A stretch of DNA of 45,322 nt from Marinifilaceae bacterium. Its GTDB lineage: Bacteria; Bacteroidota; Bacteroidia; Bacteroidales; Marinifilaceae. The DNA lies in assembly GCA_025210485.1 (NCBI GenBank), contig JAOARN010000108.1, positions 1 through 45,322 of the forward strand, in the 5' to 3' direction. Every line of letters begins with the position of its first letter. Position 1 is the stretch's first letter. Below are positions 8,666 to 18,001 of the stretch, one piece after another. The notes under the pieces are model-generated. The model was not told the origin of the DNA, searched no databases, and saw only the letters and a list, made by a program, of their open reading frames with translations. The translations under genes were made by a program, and so were the position numbers.

Positions 8666-9832
8666 TTAGAAATAATAACCGATATTAATATTAAACCAAG
8701 AATTCCATTCTGGAGATTTTTCACCTCTACCAAATCCACATTGATCATGATTATCGCCAAAATGTCCCCAAGGTCCTAACCAGTCATGGTTTTTAGCAGT
8801 AGCACAATCAATAAATACAATAATAGGACTTGCAACTATCATCATACCAACAACATTAAATTGAGTATCATTTAATCCATCGGCATATTTATTCATGTAA
8901 TTATAATTTTCGTAAAATTTAACTGCCTTAATATATTTATTTTTAATAGGTACAGTATATGCAAGTCCAGCCGTAATAATGTCAGCTTCGCTAGCTACAT
9001 CATATGAATATGTGTATGCTCCCATATTTACAAGATCAGAATCAGCATTATAATCATATTTCATATATTGCAATTTAAGGTCAAGATTCTTTTTTGGAAG
9101 AAATTTACCAGTATAGTGTGCAGCATATGCGTATGAATCTTTAGTTTCGTGATTTGCATGGTGAAAGTATTTTCCATACTGAGCAGAAAAACCAAATTCA
9201 TGAGACTTATGCTTGTAAGCTACCCTCCCATTAAATTGACCTTTTTCTTCTGTATCCCCAGAAAGATCAAAAGAATATCTTGCATTATCTGTTCCATATC
9301 CCATCGAACCATCAGAGAATGTTTTGAATTCGCGACCTCCTTCAGCACACTTATACCATGCAAGCGAGATATCCCATTTTTTGGTATTATGTACAAATTT
9401 TAAACCTGTGTCATAATCATCTTCAAAACCAATATAATATGGAAGATTGAAGAATGCACTATGAGAAGCATATGGAAGTATACCGAAGTCAACTTTATGA
9501 ACTCCAAGATGAACCTGTGTTTGATCATCGAATTTATAACCAAGATAACCATGATGAATCATATTTCTACCAAAATCCTTAGGATAGAAACGGTAATCAG
9601 CATCAAGAAATAATTTACCATAATCAGCTTTCACATCTATTTTGAAGACGTCCATAACAACATCTCCTCCCATGCTTCGGCTATTGTCATCCCAATCCTT
9701 GTAACGGATATTGTATCTTACTGCACCTCCAATTTTTACTTTTGGTTTTATTTGTTCCTGTGCTAGACAGAAATCTGCAGCAATCAGATTAGCTATAAGA
9801 ATTAGAAAAATAGATCTAATGATAGTTTTCAT
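8666..9832 (-). CDS. Outer-membrane porin, phosphate-selective porin O/P-like
   Basis: 388 residues. A signal peptide (MKTIIRSIFLILIANLIAADFCLAQ) is followed by a mature chain of alternating aromatic/polar beta strands and turns rich in Gly, Asp and Asn, ending in NINIGYYF, a terminal aromatic typical of outer-membrane barrels. The general pattern (early VKIGGAVRYNIRY, then HLGVHKVDFGILPY and repeated strands) is that of Bacteroidota porins annotated as phosphate-selective porin O/P family or uncharacterised porins; substrate cannot be inferred. Single gene with its own terminator. Its leader contains a promoter followed at once by a terminator-like hairpin (9918-9988), suggesting attenuation or a separate tiny transcript. 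Confidence 0.75.
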   Translation of the reverse strand: MKTIIRSIFLILIANLIAADFCLAQEQIKPKVKIGGAVRYNIRYKDWDDNSRSMGGDVVMDVFKIDVKADYGKLFLDADYRFYPKDFGRNMIHHGYLGYKFDDQTQVHLGVHKVDFGILPYASHSAFFNLPYYIGFEDDYDTGLKFVHNTKKWDISLAWYKCAEGGREFKTFSDGSMGYGTDNARYSFDLSGDTEEKGQFNGRVAYKHKSHEFGFSAQYGKYFHHANHETKDSYAYAAHYTGKFLPKKNLDLKLQYMKYDYNADSDLVNMGAYTYSYDVASEADIITAGLAYTVPIKNKYIKAVKFYENYNYMNKYADGLNDTQFNVVGMMIVASPIIVFIDCATAKNHDWLGPWGHFGDNHDQCGFGRGEKSPEWNSWFNINIGYYF

Positions 9833-9917
9833 AAGTAGTAGTATTAAGTTTTATTTAAGTATGTGTATTCTATTTCAGTATATATTTTATACCGTGTTAT
9901 TCAGTTTGTTATTGTAC

Positions 9918-9951
9918 ATAAAAAAAACAGGTCGTAGTCAAGACCTGTTTC
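9918..9951 (-). terminator. Terminator-like hairpin in the porin leader
   Basis: On the reverse strand AAACAGGTC (9950-9942) pairs perfectly with GACCTGTTT (9933-9925) around an 8-base loop and is followed by eight T. It lies about 86 bases before the porin start codon and directly after the predicted transcription start. It could be an attenuator, a stabilising 5' hairpin or the end of a very short RNA. Confidence 0.7.
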
Positions 9952-9958
9952 GATGACG

Positions 9959-9988
9959 CAAAATTAAATAAAACAAAATAAAATACAA
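9959..9988 (-). promoter_or_regulatory. Bacteroidota-type promoter upstream of the porin
   Basis: On the reverse strand TTG (9988-9986) and TAATTTTG (9966-9959) are separated by 19 bases, a full match to TTG-N19-TAnnTTTG. Transcription should begin near 9953-9955. Confidence 0.65.
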
Positions 9989-10831
9989 TACCTGTGCTCT
10001 TATATATAACAGACAATCAGGCGATTATGTTTAGTTTTAAACTCTTATTTATACTATATTTCATTTTTACATTTAGTCTATTATGTTATTATTATTATGC
10101 GATTTATTATAGTATCTATATGGTAAACAGCTTTTATATATTAGCTGTGGTTTTACAATTCGGAACCTTCTATGATAATACAGATAAAACATAAGATTTG
10201 GTATATTTTTGTTAAATAAATATTAAATATTTTCAAATAATAATATAAACATACAATAAGAGATATAAAGGTCTTATACCCTATTTATAATATATACGAT
10301 GAAATTAAACTATCAGAATAATAATATAGATATCAGTTTAGTTTTTGTTGTTTAATTAATTATGTTGATTTTTCTGTTATTTTAATTTTTATACTTAGCT
10401 CTGGGATGTTTTAGTTATCATAAATAATTTAATTGCTTTTTAAGATTTAATTTTATTCACTTATTAGATATTTTTAGTATTGGGCTTTATTCTATTTTAT
10501 GTTTGGTGTAAGTGAAATTTTTACAATAGTATAATTTTCGAATAGGTATTTTATCTTTATTCTAGTTTATGTTCGCAAATTGGTAAATATCTATAGATAA
10601 GGCTATCGATATATTTTTTCCTATCCAAACTAATGGTTTTAAAAATTAGAATATTAAATTTAATTCAGTTAGAATTTAAAATTTTCAATTAGCATATATA
10701 ATTAAAATCTATACTGTTGAAATCAAAATTGATAAACAATTGTTGTATAAGTGTATAGTTTAGTAACAAATATTACAGTTTCCCAAAAATAATATTCGTA
10801 ACATTGTGCCGAAAAAAACAAACTAACAGCT
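9989..10831. other. Gene-free AT-rich stretch
   Basis: About 840 bases between the divergent porin and exporter genes. One open frame exists at 9994-10194 (66 codons, Tyr/Phe/Ile-rich) but it looks like chance in AT-rich DNA and has no recognisable start signal. No RNA gene or repeat was recognised. The exporter promoter must lie at its right end; no good TAnnTTTG box was found there. Confidence 0.45.
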
Positions 10832-12121
10832 ATGGGATATAAGTATAGGAAAAAGAGAAATAAAAAAGCTGCTAAGTCAAATATTAGTCAGGTACCAGAT
10901 AAGTATAAGTTTATTGTAATACTTGGTAAAGCATTACATACATATGGAGTACCATCATATAAGTCACAGATTTATTTAAATGAAATAGCAGCAAAAAAAG
11001 GGATTAAGGCTAGCTTTATGGATACGCCCACTTATATAAACTATGTTTTCTACGAAGAGAATGATCATACCTATAACTATATAGAATGCGTACCTCCTGG
11101 AGAATTAAACCTTGGTGCATTGTCTAAAGTTGTAGAAATAACTAAAGATGTCTTGAATAATAGTATGGGTTTTGCGGAGGCAAGGAAAGCGATTGAAAGA
11201 ATTAATAATTCTAGTTTGGGATATGGAAAGTTTACTGAATTAGCTGCTTTTATAGCTGCTTCTGGGGGTTTTTGTATTATACTAGATGCAGGAATTAGCT
11301 CTTCCATTTGTGCCAGTTTTATGGGTGCTTTGGTTTATTTTATAACCTACTTATCAGGAAAGTCAAACTACATAAAAAGTACTTTGGAGTGTTTAGTTGG
11401 TTTTGCTGCAACTATATTCATAGGATTGAGTTCATTGGTATTTGACAATATCAATATTTCAATGACTATATTGGCATCAATAATTGTTTTTATACCAGGA
11501 TTGTCACTTACAACAGCATTAGAAGAAATAACATCGAGGAGTTTAGTTTCTGGAACTTCAAAATTGGCAGATGCTTTGGTATCATTATTTAAACAGTTTT
11601 TTGGGGTTGCTTTAGGCTTAGCTGTTTTACCTCTATTTGCAGATATTCAACAAGATGAGGTAATTAATAGAATACCATCGTATATTGATTTCTTTGCAAT
11701 TATAATACTTGCATTAAGTTTATGTCCTGTATTCAAGATACGACCTAAACATATTACTTTTTGTGTAATGGCGGGATTTATTAGTTTTTTTACTACTAGT
11801 TATTTAGAATCTACAGGTATTATGATCAGCATTTTTATAGGTACTCTATGTGCTGTTATTTCTAGTAAGTTGTTCAGTAAAATAACCAAGGCTCCAAGAT
11901 TAGTGTTTCTAGTTCCTGGAATCATCATGTTAGTGCCAGGAAGTAAGGCTTTTATCGGCTTAAGCAGTTTGTTTCTAGACGAACATTCTTTCCAGACAAA
12001 TATGGGAATTCAGATAATATATATTTTTATGGGAATAATAGGAGGTCTTATATTTTCAGGAAGTTTTATTGAATCCAGACAAAGCATTATTTCAGAAATA
12101 TGTCCGCCTAAAGGATGTTAA
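10832..12121 (+). CDS. Threonine/serine exporter family protein (ThrE-like, fused form)
   Basis: 429 residues. After a Lys/Arg-rich cytoplasmic start, residues about 25-130 form a soluble domain (GKALHTYGVPSYKSQIYLNE; FMDTPTYINYVF) and the rest holds about ten hydrophobic segments. This is the layout of the ThrE/YjjP-YjjB family, in which the DUF1212 domain (first half) and the DUF3815 domain (second half) are fused; the motif LVPGSKAFIGLSSL-like near residue 370 belongs to the second part. Family members export threonine and serine, and YjjPB exports succinate in E. coli, so the substrate here is open. Single gene followed by a strong terminator. Confidence 0.85.
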   Translation: MGYKYRKKRNKKAAKSNISQVPDKYKFIVILGKALHTYGVPSYKSQIYLNEIAAKKGIKASFMDTPTYINYVFYEENDHTYNYIECVPPGELNLGALSKVVEITKDVLNNSMGFAEARKAIERINNSSLGYGKFTELAAFIAASGGFCIILDAGISSSICASFMGALVYFITYLSGKSNYIKSTLECLVGFAATIFIGLSSLVFDNINISMTILASIIVFIPGLSLTTALEEITSRSLVSGTSKLADALVSLFKQFFGVALGLAVLPLFADIQQDEVINRIPSYIDFFAIIILALSLCPVFKIRPKHITFCVMAGFISFFTTSYLESTGIMISIFIGTLCAVISSKLFSKITKAPRLVFLVPGIIMLVPGSKAFIGLSSLFLDEHSFQTNMGIQIIYIFMGIIGGLIFSGSFIESRQSIISEICPPKGC

Positions 12122-12140
12122 TATATAGTATAGCATAATT

Positions 12141-12179
12141 AAAAAAGGCATCTAAATTTATAATTTAGATGCCTTTTTT
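12141..12179. terminator. Bidirectional terminator between convergent genes
   Basis: GGCATCTAAATT (12147-12158) and AATTTAGATGCC (12162-12173) form a perfect 12-base stem with a TAT loop, flanked by A6 and T6. It serves the exporter gene (+) and porZ (-). Confidence 0.9.
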
Positions 12180-12199
12180 AATCTAAGAAAAATTTTCAT

Positions 12200-14467
12200 T
12201 TAATTGATAAATAGCAGTTTTAAGACTTCTGAGTTTTCCCCATCATCGCTAGCACAAAAAATAAAATAAACTCCTGTTGCGGGTCTATTGCCTTTAAGTG
12301 TTTTCCCATTCCACACAATTTGACCTCCTCCATTTTGTTTCTCCCAAACTAGATTACCATTTAGATCGGTAATTTTTACAATACTATTATCCATTAGACC
12401 TTTAATTATGATATCGCCTTTATAATTTGGTCGAACAGGATTAGGATAGACATAGGCAGATTTGAAGTTATTGAATGCCTTTGCTGTTGATGAGCGATAA
12501 CTTACAAGTTCGTTCTCCGATAAGAAAAATATTTCTCCAGTTTTTGGTATTTCCGCTATTTTAAGGATATTATTGTCATTGATAGGTGAGTTTGTGTTAT
12601 CGAATTGTAATAATTCCTTATTTCCGTACTTATTAACTAAAAAAGCACCAGATTTTTTAGTCCCAAACCATTTTTGATTTGCGGCATTAATACAAATGCT
12701 GTTTATATTTTCTTGAGCTAGTAGATAACTAACATTGTCTCCCGACTCGATTATTGGTTGATATGCCAATATTTGTTCATCTTCGAAAAACGAATTTGGA
12801 TTATTGTATACGAGTACTCCTTTGTTAGAGGCAATCCAAACCGATGATTCTAAATCTTCCTCAATATCATTTATTTCAAAGTTTTGATTGCTTTGTTCCG
12901 AGCTTTTAAGGTAAAATTTCCTAACTAGGTTTCGATATGTATTATTTTCATAATCATAAATATCACCCATTGCAATAATATATTGATTGGGTGCTCCAAT
13001 TACCATTTTATAGGAATTCGAAAGACAAATCAGTTTCTTAGGTGTATAGTCTATGCTGCTTGAGTATAGAGTAAAGGCTTCCCATTTATTATCTTTATAC
13101 TTTACTAGTTGGTTGGAATCTGAATCTTGCAATATCCAAATCGCACCCGTATTATCAGTTTTTATATCGATTATATTTGAGTTTCGTAAGCTATTTGATG
13201 TGTTTGTGGAATTATATTCTTTTAAAATTGTATTCTCTAGTTCTATAATATTTCCTTCTAAGGTTCCGATAATGTATTTGGAATTATCAATTTTGTGTAT
13301 GCAGCTAATATTTATATCCTTAGGAAGCATATCAGCCTTAATATTATTCCAATTATAATCCATATAATTGGAAAATCCAGGTAGTATATCTTTGTTTTCT
13401 TCAATCAAGTAATTTGGGATAGCGCATATGCTATTTTCATCGGAATTGATATCAATAATATTGTCATATAAAATGCCATTTGGTCTGATATGATTTATGG
13501 TTGAACTGCTTAACTCGCATAAGCCCGCCTGTTTGTCTGCTATATAATTTAGATTATCAACTTTTATTATATCAAACATATTGTTTAGACCTTCAAATTC
13601 AAGTTTTGTCTTTAGTTCACCCTCCTCATTATATAAATTTATAAATTGAGATGAAATTATGGCAATATCATTATTAAGAATTTTAATTCGATTGACATTA
13701 TTTAGGTTTTCAATAAATTTTGTTTGCTTTGAATCTATATCGTAATAGAATAGAAGACTGCTTGAGTTTGAGAATTTATTTGTATAAAAAACTCTATGGT
13801 TTATAATTTCCAAACTATTTGTTACTATATCGTTTGAGAATAGTGTCCAATTATTGAAATCAGCGATATTCGCATTCAAATTACAATATTTTGCACCCTC
13901 TTCTGTTGCTGCATAAAGTTGATTTGCATTTATTTTTATATCATATACATTTGTTTCAAGCCCCTTTTCACCAATCAGGCAAGTTTCTTTGATTTCGTTT
14001 TTATTAATATCAATTTTTAGTATTCCAAAATCAGATGCACAATAAGCATAATTATTGTCGCATACAATAGCATTTATCTGCTTGCTTGAGAATGATTGTG
14101 AAAGTTCTAATTCGAGAATAGACTTTATATTATTTGAGGAATATATTGTAACTTTTCCTGTCTTATGCCCAATTATTAATTTTTGATTTTTATCGTTGAA
14201 ACAGAAACTACTAATATCTGTATTTTTAAAATCATCATTTGTAGATAAAGCTGAACTTGATTTTTCAATACTGTTATAAACGAATATTCCAGAACTAGTT
14301 TGACAAAACAGATTTGGGTGATTATAATAAATAAGTTCAGCCTTTTTATATGATTTATGGAAGTTCCAGTCTCCTACTTGTTTTTGAGCAATCAGTGGTA
14401 AATTGATAATAAGTAATATAATTCCTGCAAAATATCTCATCATAATTGGCTTTTTTTCATTATTCAT
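12200..14467 (-). CDS. porZ: Type IX secretion system protein PorZ
   Basis: 755 residues. A signal peptide ends near LPLIAQ; translation may start at Met1 or at the MM pair eight codons later. The mature chain begins VGDWNFHKSYKKAELIYY, the usual opening of PorZ, and runs through short repeated beta-propeller blades typical of its two propellers. It ends in a C-terminal domain with VYPNPVRPNYKGDIIIKGL, a KITDLNGNLVWE strand and ATGVYFIF, the PorZ-type T9SS sorting domain. PorZ acts at the cell surface with PorU, PorV and PorQ to attach secreted cargo to lipopolysaccharide. It lies 50 bases after an STN-domain gene of a sigma/anti-sigma set on the same strand, so co-transcription is possible. 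No independent promoter was found. Confidence 0.88.
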   Translation of the reverse strand: MNNEKKPIMMRYFAGIILLIINLPLIAQKQVGDWNFHKSYKKAELIYYNHPNLFCQTSSGIFVYNSIEKSSSALSTNDDFKNTDISSFCFNDKNQKLIIGHKTGKVTIYSSNNIKSILELELSQSFSSKQINAIVCDNNYAYCASDFGILKIDINKNEIKETCLIGEKGLETNVYDIKINANQLYAATEEGAKYCNLNANIADFNNWTLFSNDIVTNSLEIINHRVFYTNKFSNSSSLLFYYDIDSKQTKFIENLNNVNRIKILNNDIAIISSQFINLYNEEGELKTKLEFEGLNNMFDIIKVDNLNYIADKQAGLCELSSSTINHIRPNGILYDNIIDINSDENSICAIPNYLIEENKDILPGFSNYMDYNWNNIKADMLPKDINISCIHKIDNSKYIIGTLEGNIIELENTILKEYNSTNTSNSLRNSNIIDIKTDNTGAIWILQDSDSNQLVKYKDNKWEAFTLYSSSIDYTPKKLICLSNSYKMVIGAPNQYIIAMGDIYDYENNTYRNLVRKFYLKSSEQSNQNFEINDIEEDLESSVWIASNKGVLVYNNPNSFFEDEQILAYQPIIESGDNVSYLLAQENINSICINAANQKWFGTKKSGAFLVNKYGNKELLQFDNTNSPINDNNILKIAEIPKTGEIFFLSENELVSYRSSTAKAFNNFKSAYVYPNPVRPNYKGDIIIKGLMDNSIVKITDLNGNLVWEKQNGGGQIVWNGKTLKGNRPATGVYFIFCASDDGENSEVLKLLFIN

Positions 14468-14517
14468 TTGAGAGTAAAATTAAGGAATTATATTTTTTAA
14501 ATCATAAAAATATTTGT

Positions 14518-16410
14518 TTAGAACTGAAATCCAAAGCTCCAACCAAGCCAGGAAATTGCAGTTTCTGAATTTATAGAATCATTAATTAGATTATTTGAAC
14601 TAGATTGTACATCGTATCCCGAGTCAAGAAATTTGGCTGTTCTTTTCTGTCCATCTGGGAAAAAGTAGTTAATGGAAGGGCCAAAACGAAGTCCTACTTT
14701 ATTTTTAAGTTTTATATTTAGACATAAATCGAGTCTTGCCATATTTCCTAGGTATGCATCTCCCTCAAATTTATTGTCGAATAATTCGGTAGCAATTAAT
14801 TCGGTGCTAAAGCTAATACGCTTTTTAGTTGACTGTAAATATCCTATCCCATAACTAATGGCAGCAAAATTTCCATATCCTAATTCGAGTGTGTTATAGA
14901 ATTTTCGACCACCCGTTTTCCATGCGAAGTTAGTAATTCCCATTTCCCAATAGTTAAGTTCGAATCGATTATATCCCTTTTTTACGTAATTGATTAAACC
15001 TAGTTGGATACCTTTTTCAATAGTATCGCAAGTATTTATCAAGCCTATCTGCACACCCTTAAGTCTTTTGGTTTTATTAAGAATACCACCTATTTGAATA
15101 CCCGAAGCAGTTTTATTTGCAATATTTATAGTACCAACTTGAGCGCCATTTAAACTATCAGTTTTGTTAATAATAGCAGCAATTTGAGCACCTTCAAGTT
15201 TATCTTCTGCGATATTGACTAGACCAGAAATTTGACTTGCAGTAATGGATTTAGCTACATTTATTATTCCTGCTGTTTGGATTGAATAGTCTATGCCCAT
15301 ACTAAGATTTGCAATACCTGCAATTTGACTATGAGATATTGCTTTTTCATTAGAGTTTAAGATATATTTTCCTGATTTTGGAGCGTTAATAATTCCTGCA
15401 AGTTGTGTTCCTCCAACAGGATGATTTGTTAAATTTGCAATACCTGCAATTTGAAATCCTTTAACTTTACCCAGATTTATATTTACCAATCCTGCGGCTT
15501 GAAGACCATTAGTACTACCAGCTACAAAATTTAAACAACCGGCAACTTGTATACCATTTACATTTTCACGAATGATATTAAAAATCCCACCAAATTCACC
15601 ACCATTAATGCTCGAAGATATGCCTCCTATAACATTTAAAGAAAAAGCATTATCTGTTGTTGCATTGATAATATTATTTGTGCCCAATGAAGGAATAAAA
15701 CTTATCTGAGCAGGGACTTTTCGATAAACATTTAGATTACTATCTATTATCTCGGTTTGTTTAGGCAAAAATCTACTATAATTTCTGTTATAATTATTTT
15801 CTAGTTTCTGATTATTTATTTTTTTAAATAAACTAGGTATATCTGTATCGTAGCTAATTTCATTTAACTGAACCTCCATATAATCTTTATCACATACAAT
15901 CAAGGTATCTTTGTACCTATTCTTATTTATACTAAGAAGAGGAGAATCAGTATTTTTTATAATGATAATGTCAAATTTTCCATTTGAGTCCGAAAATGAA
16001 ATATTACCAGAAGCAATATCATAGATTACTGCATTTTTTATTGGTTTATTATTAATGTCTGTAACACTACCTTTTACCTTTATGGATTTTATTTGCTTTA
16101 GAGCTTTTTTTTTAGTTATTACTATATGGCTTCCAATTACAATAAAACTATAATCTTTACCTAGATTATCTTTAAGAATTTTTTCAAGACTTGTGTTTTT
16201 AACATTTATATCAAGCTTTTTCTCATTTTTTATAATATTTGAATTATAGGAAAATTTGAAGCCTTTTTTTTGTTCTAGTTTCTTGAAAAGATTGTAAATG
16301 CTTATATTTTTCACATTTAAATCATACTTTTCTTTAAGGTAATTTTTAGCATTACTATTTAAAGATAATAGTAATAAAACCCCAGCTAGTAAAAAGTTAA
16401 TTATTTTCAT
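14518..16410 (-). CDS. STN-domain surface-repeat protein of a sigma/anti-sigma set
   Basis: 630 residues with a signal peptide (ends near LNSNA). Residues about 25-95 are an STN (secretin/TonB N-terminal short) domain (VKNISIYNLFKKLEQKKGFKF). Residues about 105-190 look like a carboxypeptidase-regulatory-like beta domain. Residues about 230-480 are a row of repeats with the pattern GxQ[IVL][AGS]G[IL][IVA]N, as in the LA_2272 surface-repeat family. The C-terminal 150 residues look like beta-barrel strands (final SWLGWSFGFQF). No TonB-dependent receptor plug/barrel is seen, although the STN domain is normally where such receptors contact FecR-type anti-sigma factors. Its start overlaps the upstream fecR gene by 14 bases, supporting a common function. 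I infer a surface sensor or a regulated surface protein; ligand unknown. Confidence 0.72.
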   Translation of the reverse strand: MKIINFLLAGVLLLLSLNSNAKNYLKEKYDLNVKNISIYNLFKKLEQKKGFKFSYNSNIIKNEKKLDINVKNTSLEKILKDNLGKDYSFIVIGSHIVITKKKALKQIKSIKVKGSVTDINNKPIKNAVIYDIASGNISFSDSNGKFDIIIIKNTDSPLLSINKNRYKDTLIVCDKDYMEVQLNEISYDTDIPSLFKKINNQKLENNYNRNYSRFLPKQTEIIDSNLNVYRKVPAQISFIPSLGTNNIINATTDNAFSLNVIGGISSSINGGEFGGIFNIIRENVNGIQVAGCLNFVAGSTNGLQAAGLVNINLGKVKGFQIAGIANLTNHPVGGTQLAGIINAPKSGKYILNSNEKAISHSQIAGIANLSMGIDYSIQTAGIINVAKSITASQISGLVNIAEDKLEGAQIAAIINKTDSLNGAQVGTINIANKTASGIQIGGILNKTKRLKGVQIGLINTCDTIEKGIQLGLINYVKKGYNRFELNYWEMGITNFAWKTGGRKFYNTLELGYGNFAAISYGIGYLQSTKKRISFSTELIATELFDNKFEGDAYLGNMARLDLCLNIKLKNKVGLRFGPSINYFFPDGQKRTAKFLDSGYDVQSSSNNLINDSINSETAISWLGWSFGFQF

Positions 16411-17395
16411 TTTTAGTTATTGTATAGTTTTGATCAATTATAGAATAATCAAGATCGAAGCTAGCACAAATAACCTTTATTATATTTTCGATATTCTCAT
16501 TTTTAAAACTTGTTGATAAATCCATATTGGAGGTATCAATATTGTTATAATTGATATCAACTTTATAACAATTTTCAATCGTTTTAAAAACCTCAGCCAA
16601 GTTCGTATTATCGAATACAATGGTTTTATTATGCCAGAAATTAGCATCTGGTTCTGCTTTATTTTTCTCCGCTTTACTTTTCTTTTTATTGATTATTCCA
16701 CTTTCATTTTTCACTAATATAATAGCATCTATCATTTGATTGTCCTTTAATTTTCTTGAAATTTCGACAATACCAGATGTAACGTTTATTTTAGTTTCTT
16801 TTTTATTTTTTGTATTAATATTAAAACTTGTTCCTTTCACCTTTAGGAATCCGACTGGCATTTTCACAAAAAATGGTTTTAAACTATCCCTACTTACATC
16901 GAAGAATATCTCCCCTTTCATACTAACCATTCTTTGTTCCTTATCTTTATCATAGCTATAGCAAAGACTTGATTTTTGGTTTAGCTTAACTATAGTTCCA
17001 TCTGGCAAAGTATCAATTAGGCTTGATATAAGATTGTTTTCAATTTTATAAATATTATTATCTATAAAACTAAAATAGCGAATCAAGCCAAATCCTATAA
17101 TAAAGCATGCTGCTGTAGTAGCAAGCCATTTATAAACTTTAATATTTTTACTTTTTGTATCATTATCAATATGATTCTCTATTTTTGACCATGCCTTTTC
17201 AGGATTAAGCATAATTGGTTTTGGATCAAGTTTTCCTGACTCAATCCAGATACTCTCTAGTTGATCGAAATACTCTCTATTTTTATCATCTTCATTTATC
17301 CAATTTATTACTAATTCTTTTTCGGAGGAATTACATTCTCCAAGGATAAACTTAGAAAGTATGTCTTCATTAATATTTTCGTCGAATGATAACAT
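16397..17395 (-). CDS. FecR-family anti-sigma factor
   Basis: 332 residues from ATG at 17395, chosen because it gives the usual start MLSFDENINEDILSKFILGE and is preceded by purine-rich AAAGAAGA; an in-frame ATG at 17428 would add 11 residues. The N-terminal 90 residues form the cytoplasmic sigma-binding part. A single membrane segment follows (WLATTAACFIIGFGLIRYF, about 93-111), then a periplasmic FecR domain (DGTIVKLNQKSSLCYS through VTSGIVEISR), and a C-terminal DUF4974-like domain. Such proteins hold an ECF sigma factor at the membrane until signalled by an outer-membrane STN protein. It lies between the sigma gene and the STN gene, overlapping the latter. Confidence 0.9.
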   Translation of the reverse strand: MLSFDENINEDILSKFILGECNSSEKELVINWINEDDKNREYFDQLESIWIESGKLDPKPIMLNPEKAWSKIENHIDNDTKSKNIKVYKWLATTAACFIIGFGLIRYFSFIDNNIYKIENNLISSLIDTLPDGTIVKLNQKSSLCYSYDKDKEQRMVSMKGEIFFDVSRDSLKPFFVKMPVGFLKVKGTSFNINTKNKKETKINVTSGIVEISRKLKDNQMIDAIILVKNESGIINKKKSKAEKNKAEPDANFWHNKTIVFDNTNLAEVFKTIENCYKVDINYNNIDTSNMDLSTSFKNENIENIIKVICASFDLDYSIIDQNYTITKNENN

Positions 17396-17446
17396 AGTAT
17401 CTTCTTTATATTTTATGAGCATAGCCAAAGCTATGACAATTTTGAT

Positions 17447-18001
17447 TTAATATACACCCAATGCAATTTGCAAAATAATTAAAATTGTTGGTAAATAGTC
17501 CTTTAATTCTAAGCGCATGTCTTTTAAAGCTAGACCTATATGATTTTCAACAGTTTTAATTGATAAGTTTAATTTTTCTGCAATTTCCTTATTTTTAAGA
17601 CCTTCATATCTACTTAATAGGAAGATGCGTTTTCGCTGTTCGGGTAATTTGTCTATTGCAGTTCTTATTTTGGAAGATAGTTCATTTTCAATCACACTAT
17701 CATTTTCCATCATTGAATCTTCTTCAATAATTTCTTTGTTAAATTTCCTGTATTTTTCTTCAAGCTTAACATGTTTAATAAGATTTAAACAAGAATTTCG
17801 AACCATTTTATAGAGGTATGATTTTATTGAGCTATCAATATTGATTTTGTCCTTGTTTGACCATAGCTTCATAAACACATCCTGAACTATCTCTTCGCAT
17901 TCATCTGTATTATTAATATACTTATAGGCATATGAACAAAGAGCAGAATAGTGTTTATCGAATAGGTATTTAAAAGCTTGTTTGGTTTTCCAATTATCCA
18001 C
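17447..18001 (-). CDS. ECF RNA polymerase sigma factor (Bacteroidota FecI-like)
   Basis: 184 residues. Region 2 is seen near residues 10-75 (FKYLFDKHYSALCSYAYKYI; DECEEIVQDVFMKLW) and region 4 near 115-170 (LPEQRKRIFLLSRYEGLKNKEIAEKL; LSIKTVENHIGLALK), with a short hydrophobic tail. The frame starts with GTG at 18001-17999; no ATG lies near the expected start. The following gene, 18 or 51 bases on, codes for its presumed FecR anti-sigma factor. A TACTTTTG box at 18123-18116 on the reverse strand could be its promoter, about 115 bases upstream. Confidence 0.9.
   Translation of the reverse strand: MDNWKTKQAFKYLFDKHYSALCSYAYKYINNTDECEEIVQDVFMKLWSNKDKINIDSSIKSYLYKMVRNSCLNLIKHVKLEEKYRKFNKEIIEEDSMMENDSVIENELSSKIRTAIDKLPEQRKRIFLLSRYEGLKNKEIAEKLNLSIKTVENHIGLALKDMRLELKDYLPTILIILQIALGVY

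Noticed and set aside
9994..10194. 66-codon open frame
   Set aside because: Low-complexity Tyr/Phe/Ile composition typical of chance frames in AT-rich DNA, no start signal, no family resemblance.
13053..13358. 101-codon open frame on the plus strand
   Set aside because: Lies wholly inside porZ on the opposite strand, whose product is well recognised.
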